DNA of 64,000 nt, taken from positions 308,277-372,276 of the forward strand of contig JAFREE010000009.1 in the NCBI GenBank assembly GCA_019400425.1, given 5' to 3'. Positions within the stretch are counted from its first letter, which is position 1; each line of letters opens with the position of its first letter. Below the pieces are notes generated by a model, which did no database searches, was not told the origin of the DNA, and was given only the letters and a program-made list of their open reading frames with translations. Below are positions 60,372 through 64,000 of this stretch, piece by piece. The DNA comes from Hymenochaete sp. R1. Its lineage: Eukaryota > Basidiomycota > Agaricomycetes > Hymenochaetales > Hymenochaetaceae. The position numbers and the translations under genes were made by a program.

Positions 60372-61711
60372 CTACGAGAACTTTGAGTCATGGCGAGCAC
60401 CGAAAGATAGGCAAGAAGGAAGCTCACAAGCGAACCGAACAAGATGGTGATTTGCTTCGTCAAAGACGGTAGCCAGAGTCCGTGACACGGACGACACATA
60501 TCCCGAGTTAATAGGCTTGAGTCGCCAGCGCTTTGAAACGTACGATTGTTGGGCAGCGATTTCTTTGAACTCTTTCAATAGGTTGTTAGCGTTTGGTCGT
60601 TCTTTTGGCTCTTCTAGCGTCATCTTCTCGACAACGGGTTTCATAAAATCCATGTTGGCGTACTTCTTTGATACATTTAGTTCGTCAACGACTCGCTACA
60701 TGGTGAAAGATAAGAAAGGCACTTACATCGACAAGGACTTCCTTATAAACATTTCCAAGCGTATAGACATCTACCGGGAAAGGATCGTATTGAAAATGCT
60801 TATGGATTTCGGGAACCGTTTTATCTTGACATGACGTTCCACTGATTTCTTCTCGAGCTTCAAAGCTCTCGAAGATATGGGCCAGTCCAAAGTCGGTGAA
60901 ATAGTATCTCACTGCTGCTGAACGCCGACGACGCGCTTTCGTTTTTCCAGACATGTCGGGCAAGAAAGAGGTTTGAATGGCGTGAAACCCTTTCGGATAC
61001 ACTTTGGATGCATCATACATGATATTAAGGAGCGCTAGATCACTGTACCCATTTTAGCAGGCCGTTTGATCTCATTCAAATCAACGTACCGATGAGCAAC
61101 ATTATGATTGTGCATGTAAACCAAGCCCTTGACTTCGATATTAGCTACATTTCGATCATGGAAAGAAGCGACCCACTTCAAGAGATTGCTCTACGAAGTC
61201 CAGCGCCTCGTCAACAGACTTGAAATGAGGAGAATCCAATTCACGTAAAACAGGCATTGCGGCAAAACCGTGGGGCTCTGCGCAATCATCTTCAAAGTAA
61301 TCGAGAAGCGGAACACAGTGATTTTGAGGGTCATTTCTCCGTTCATCAGCCGAGAAGTATTCCAATATCCTTCTCTCCCTTCTGTGCTTGTCCACGCGCT
61401 TCAGAAACACTTGTGTTCCATCTGCAAGGCATTTTGCATCTAGAGTCGACTTATGCTGGAAGACTATGTAGTCAGAAACACATCTTATCATAGTGTGAAG
61501 CCACGGACAAAGCTGCGAGCATTTGATTCGTACTGGTATCGACTTTTTTTGTCGTTTTCCATGGGGGTGTCCAGTCGGGGTGGTAGCGGGGCCGAAGTTC
61601 ATATCCGTGCTCTTTGAGGGAATGGTAGTGAGCTTGCCACCATTTTTCACTGCGACTTAGTTCTTCAATTTCTTGCGAAGAGGGAGGAGAGTGAGACCGT
61701 GGTGCAGACAT
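60372..61711 (-). CDS. protein kinase, agaricomycete-expanded family, copy 2
   Basis: Same family as the gene at 50292-51614. ATG at 61711 (MSAPRSHSPPSSQEIEELSR), then EKWWQAHYHSLKEHGYELRP and YHPDWTPPWKTTKK, CLADGTQVFLKRVDKH (beta-3 Lys), NHCVPLLDYFEDDCAEPHGF, FKSVDEALDFVEQSLE, VAHRDLALLNIMYD with the Arg codon split by an intron at the same place as in copy 1, DFG in YYFTDFGLAHIFE, FQYDPFPVDVYTLGNVYKE, and MTLEEPKERPNANNLLKEFK. The C-tail ends ARHDSKFS at 60372. All catalytic residues are retained. Start chosen at MSAPRSH because upstream codons are a hydrophobic non-family stretch. Head-to-head with the second helical-pseudokinase gene. Confidence 0.82.
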
Positions 61712-62279
61712 GAATTTGTAGAGTTTGCACAGGAAGGAAGGAAATGGGAGGATAAATCCGATAATGTTCACGTTCAAGCGTCAATAGTCTGCTTTAGAGT
61801 AGAGCGCCTTTTCTTTACGTAAGATCTACGTCGCTACGCGACGACTACCACCACTGGCACGTTGTCTGCCCTTAGGCTCAGGCCACGGGGTCCTGCTTCA
61901 GCAACTTCCAGCGCTTTTACTAAGTTTTAGACGACATTCAATGGACGACAGTGGGCGTGTATGGGTCCCCGGACATCCAGATGAAGTATAAGGGAACTTC
62001 ATTCATCTCATTTTTCCCTTTACCTAACGGAGACTTCACACGATGACCGTCTCTCCTATCGTCCTTCCATCGACGCTCAGCTTGTGCGGCGCTTAATGCC
62101 CCTTGATGAAGCCGTGGAAAGGCCTGTAAGCGGTGTTCGCTCTTCATTACTGCCTAAGTTGTAGTGCTCACCAACTTTCAGTCGTTCCTGCTTTTCCCCA
62201 TTGACCTCAGGCTGTATCGGACGACTTCACACTTTTCTTGGCCATGATCGGTACGTTTTCTCCTCAAGTCGATTTAACA
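61712..62279. promoter_or_regulatory. bidirectional upstream region of kinase pair 3
   Basis: 568 bp between divergent starts. A minus frame at 61938-62147 has no support. A possible alternative start for the plus gene is the ATG at 62244, with an intron from gtacgt to the AG at about 62303. Confidence 0.45.
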
Positions 62280-64000
62280 ATGAACTTATCCTCGCTACTG
62301 TCAGATGTTGTATCGGGAATTCAGCTTACGGATACGTTTCTCAAAACAATCAAGATCATTTGTGCCATAAGAACTACCGACGACGAGTTTAGCGCGCTTC
62401 TTTTCCTCGGACGGCATATGATAGATGACATTAGCATATATGCTCGAATTGTTCAGCGGTCAGACTATTCAGACGAAATCGAGGCGTCCTTGCTCAGTCT
62501 CTTACGCAAGGGGAGCGACTACTGCAAAGTACTAAGCCAAGAACTCAAGACATGGGAAGGCAACCTCAATCCTCCTGCCTCTACTTCAGACTCTCACACT
62601 ACACCGACTATAGAAGAAAAGGATCTCAATGCGATCCTTGTGTCGGAACCACTTGAGGATACAGTAGATGGTCGGAATTGGCATCCTGTCTCCGGAATCC
62701 CACCTACACTCGCCAACCGATTTGCAAAATGTCGGCTTTTGTATCGCAGGGCAAAAAGAACACTTCGCTTTACTTATCACGCTACTCATTACCAATACGC
62801 CGGTGGATTGTCAGTCAAGGAAGCGGTGATAAGGCTTCAAGGAGTCAGAAACGAGCTTCAGCTTTTTGTTCCCATATCGGACAACCTACACTTACTGGAT
62901 CGCGAATTTGACGACAGTGTCCTTTGGTTCGTATCCAGGGCTTTGCAAAGGATCAAAGAAGATGACGCCCCTAAATTCATTGAGGAAGAGCTTCGAGGCA
63001 AACTCCTCGACCGAGATGATCATGCACATTTCTCGATAATCCAGGAAGGCGATTACAAAGGATACTTGATTGATTTCAGGAGTGCCATGGATGTTCCGAA
63101 TTCCCTTGAAGATACAAGACGCATCGCCATGATCCTCGACGAGAGGAACCAAAAGGACGATGACCCGGAGGTCAGCATACGGAATGATTTGCATGCGAAC
63201 GTGGGTATGCTTCAATGTCGTGGCTATGCCGCCACGTACGGAGGAAGCTCGCATGATCTCATCTTCAAAGTTCCCCCAAACTGCACGCCCGTCACTCTTC
63301 GTAGGCTGCTTGTAACGACAGGAACTGATTTCCACCCCATCGACGCCCGAATCAAGTTTGCTCATAGGCTCACGACCGCCGTTCACGTTTTTCATTGCGT
63401 AGAAATGGTTCACAAAGCGATCAGACCCGACGCCGTCATTGTCATGGAAGGCGCGCCATCGAGGAACCCTGTCACCGGGCACTACGATCTCGGTACTCCT
63501 TATCTCGCAGGCTTTCATAGAGCACGTTGGGATTTCTCAAAGACAGAACGACACTCTTTTGATGATGTACTCCGAGGAGGGATATACTACCATCCGAGGC
63601 ATATCATGCAAGAGGAGCGTCCCGCTTACGACATGGAGGACGATGTTTATAGCTTGGGTGTATGTCTCTTTGAGATCGGCCTTTGGCGTTCTCTATTCAC
63701 TTGGGACGACAGGAAAGAAGAGTTTATCCGCGCAGACTGGGCGCGTGCGTTATGGTTCCGGACCATCGAGTACGACAGCGAAATTACCGATGATTTTTAT
63801 TATCAGCAAATGGAACGCGACGAGAACGCGCTCAGGAGCGATATGCTCAAGCGAATGGCGAACCGACTGCTCCCTGCAAAAATGGGATACGCGTACACTG
63901 ACGTCGTTCTGAATTGCTTGTCGTTCCAGGACGACAGGGAGAGGAGGACGAAACCACTCAAGAAAAGTCAGATCAGCAAACGCTTCATTGAGAAGGTCAT
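62280..64000 (+). CDS. helical N-terminus plus pseudokinase protein, copy 2 (runs off right edge)
   Basis: Paralogue of the gene at 57895-59604. From ATG 62280 (MNLSSLLSDVVSGIQLTDTF) the frame stays open to the window end, about 573 codons. The amphipathic start LLSDVVSGIQLTDTFLKTI is the kind of N-terminus seen in HeLo-type modules. It is followed by LLFLGRHMIDDISIYARIVQ and YSDEIEASLLSLLRKGSD, which line up with copy 1, then YKGYLIDFRSAMDVPNSLED, DLIFKVPPNCTPVTLRRLLV, VHVFHCVEMVHKAIRPDAVI (HRDxxxxN reads HKAxxxxA), YLAGFHRARWDF in place of DFG, and YSLGVCLFEIGLWRSLF. Loss of catalytic residues matches copy 1, so the dead state is ancestral to both. Final residues seen: KSQISKRFIEKVI. Confidence 0.75.
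   Translation, partial: MNLSSLLSDVVSGIQLTDTFLKTIKIICAIRTTDDEFSALLFLGRHMIDDISIYARIVQRSDYSDEIEASLLSLLRKGSDYCKVLSQELKTWEGNLNPPASTSDSHTTPTIEEKDLNAILVSEPLEDTVDGRNWHPVSGIPPTLANRFAKCRLLYRRAKRTLRFTYHATHYQYAGGLSVKEAVIRLQGVRNELQLFVPISDNLHLLDREFDDSVLWFVSRALQRIKEDDAPKFIEEELRGKLLDRDDHAHFSIIQEGDYKGYLIDFRSAMDVPNSLEDTRRIAMILDERNQKDDDPEVSIRNDLHANVGMLQCRGYAATYGGSSHDLIFKVPPNCTPVTLRRLLVTTGTDFHPIDARIKFAHRLTTAVHVFHCVEMVHKAIRPDAVIVMEGAPSRNPVTGHYDLGTPYLAGFHRARWDFSKTERHSFDDVLRGGIYYHPRHIMQEERPAYDMEDDVYSLGVCLFEIGLWRSLFTWDDRKEEFIRADWARALWFRTIEYDSEITDDFYYQQMERDENALRSDMLKRMANRLLPAKMGYAYTDVVLNCLSFQDDRERRTKPLKKSQISKRFIEKV

Noticed and set aside
62892..63518. 208-codon minus frame and 157-codon plus frame (63439-63912)
   Set aside because: Both overlap, in other registers, the open frame from 62280 that carries the conserved pseudokinase landmarks.

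Overview
The window looks like nuclear DNA of an agaricomycete (mushroom-forming basidiomycete). Genes are dense and interrupted by many introns of about 50-60 bp with GT...AG ends. Several gene families are typical of that class: lectin-like single-pass membrane proteins, TPR-SET proteins, adenylate-forming reductases, DUF7729 proteins, and a lineage-expanded kinase family whose N-terminus is rich in W and Y. No rRNA, tRNA, CRISPR or prokaryotic element was seen. Exon joins below were worked out by hand from reading frames and splice signals.

Left part (1-9.3 kb): a ZNFX1-like SF1 RNA helicase on the minus strand runs off the left edge. It is followed by an unrecognised minus-strand coding patch (5.9-7.0 kb) and a single-pass membrane protein (7.5-9.3 kb, +).

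Metabolic part (9.7-20.7 kb): a monocarboxylate-type MFS transporter (10.4-12.4 kb, -), an A-T-R adenylate-forming reductase (13.7-17.9 kb, -) and a DUF7729 cell-surface protein (19.3-20.7 kb, -). The stretch 20.7-23.2 kb is gene-poor.

Regulatory part (23.2-36.8 kb): a probable pseudophosphatase (-), two tandem TPR-SET paralogues (-) with a small unrecognised gene between them, a 284-bp Tc1/mariner-like MITE at 32.3-32.6 kb, and an orphan multi-pass membrane protein (+).

Oxidative part (37.6-45.8 kb): a GMC oxidoreductase (+), a cytochrome P450 (-) and a DHA2 MFS exporter (+). The last two are divergent and share a 567-bp upstream region. An F-box protein follows (46.9-49.4 kb, +).

Kinase island (50.3-64 kb): six kinase or pseudokinase genes lie in three consecutive head-to-head (-/+) pairs. 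Two are paralogous pseudokinases with an N-terminal helical region, an architecture reminiscent of MLKL/HeLo cell-death proteins. Four keep kinase motifs. Between pairs two and three lies an inverted, stop-containing copy of the F-box gene 5' end. This island is the best candidate here for an undescribed system, possibly signalling, allorecognition or regulated cell death, but that role is inference.
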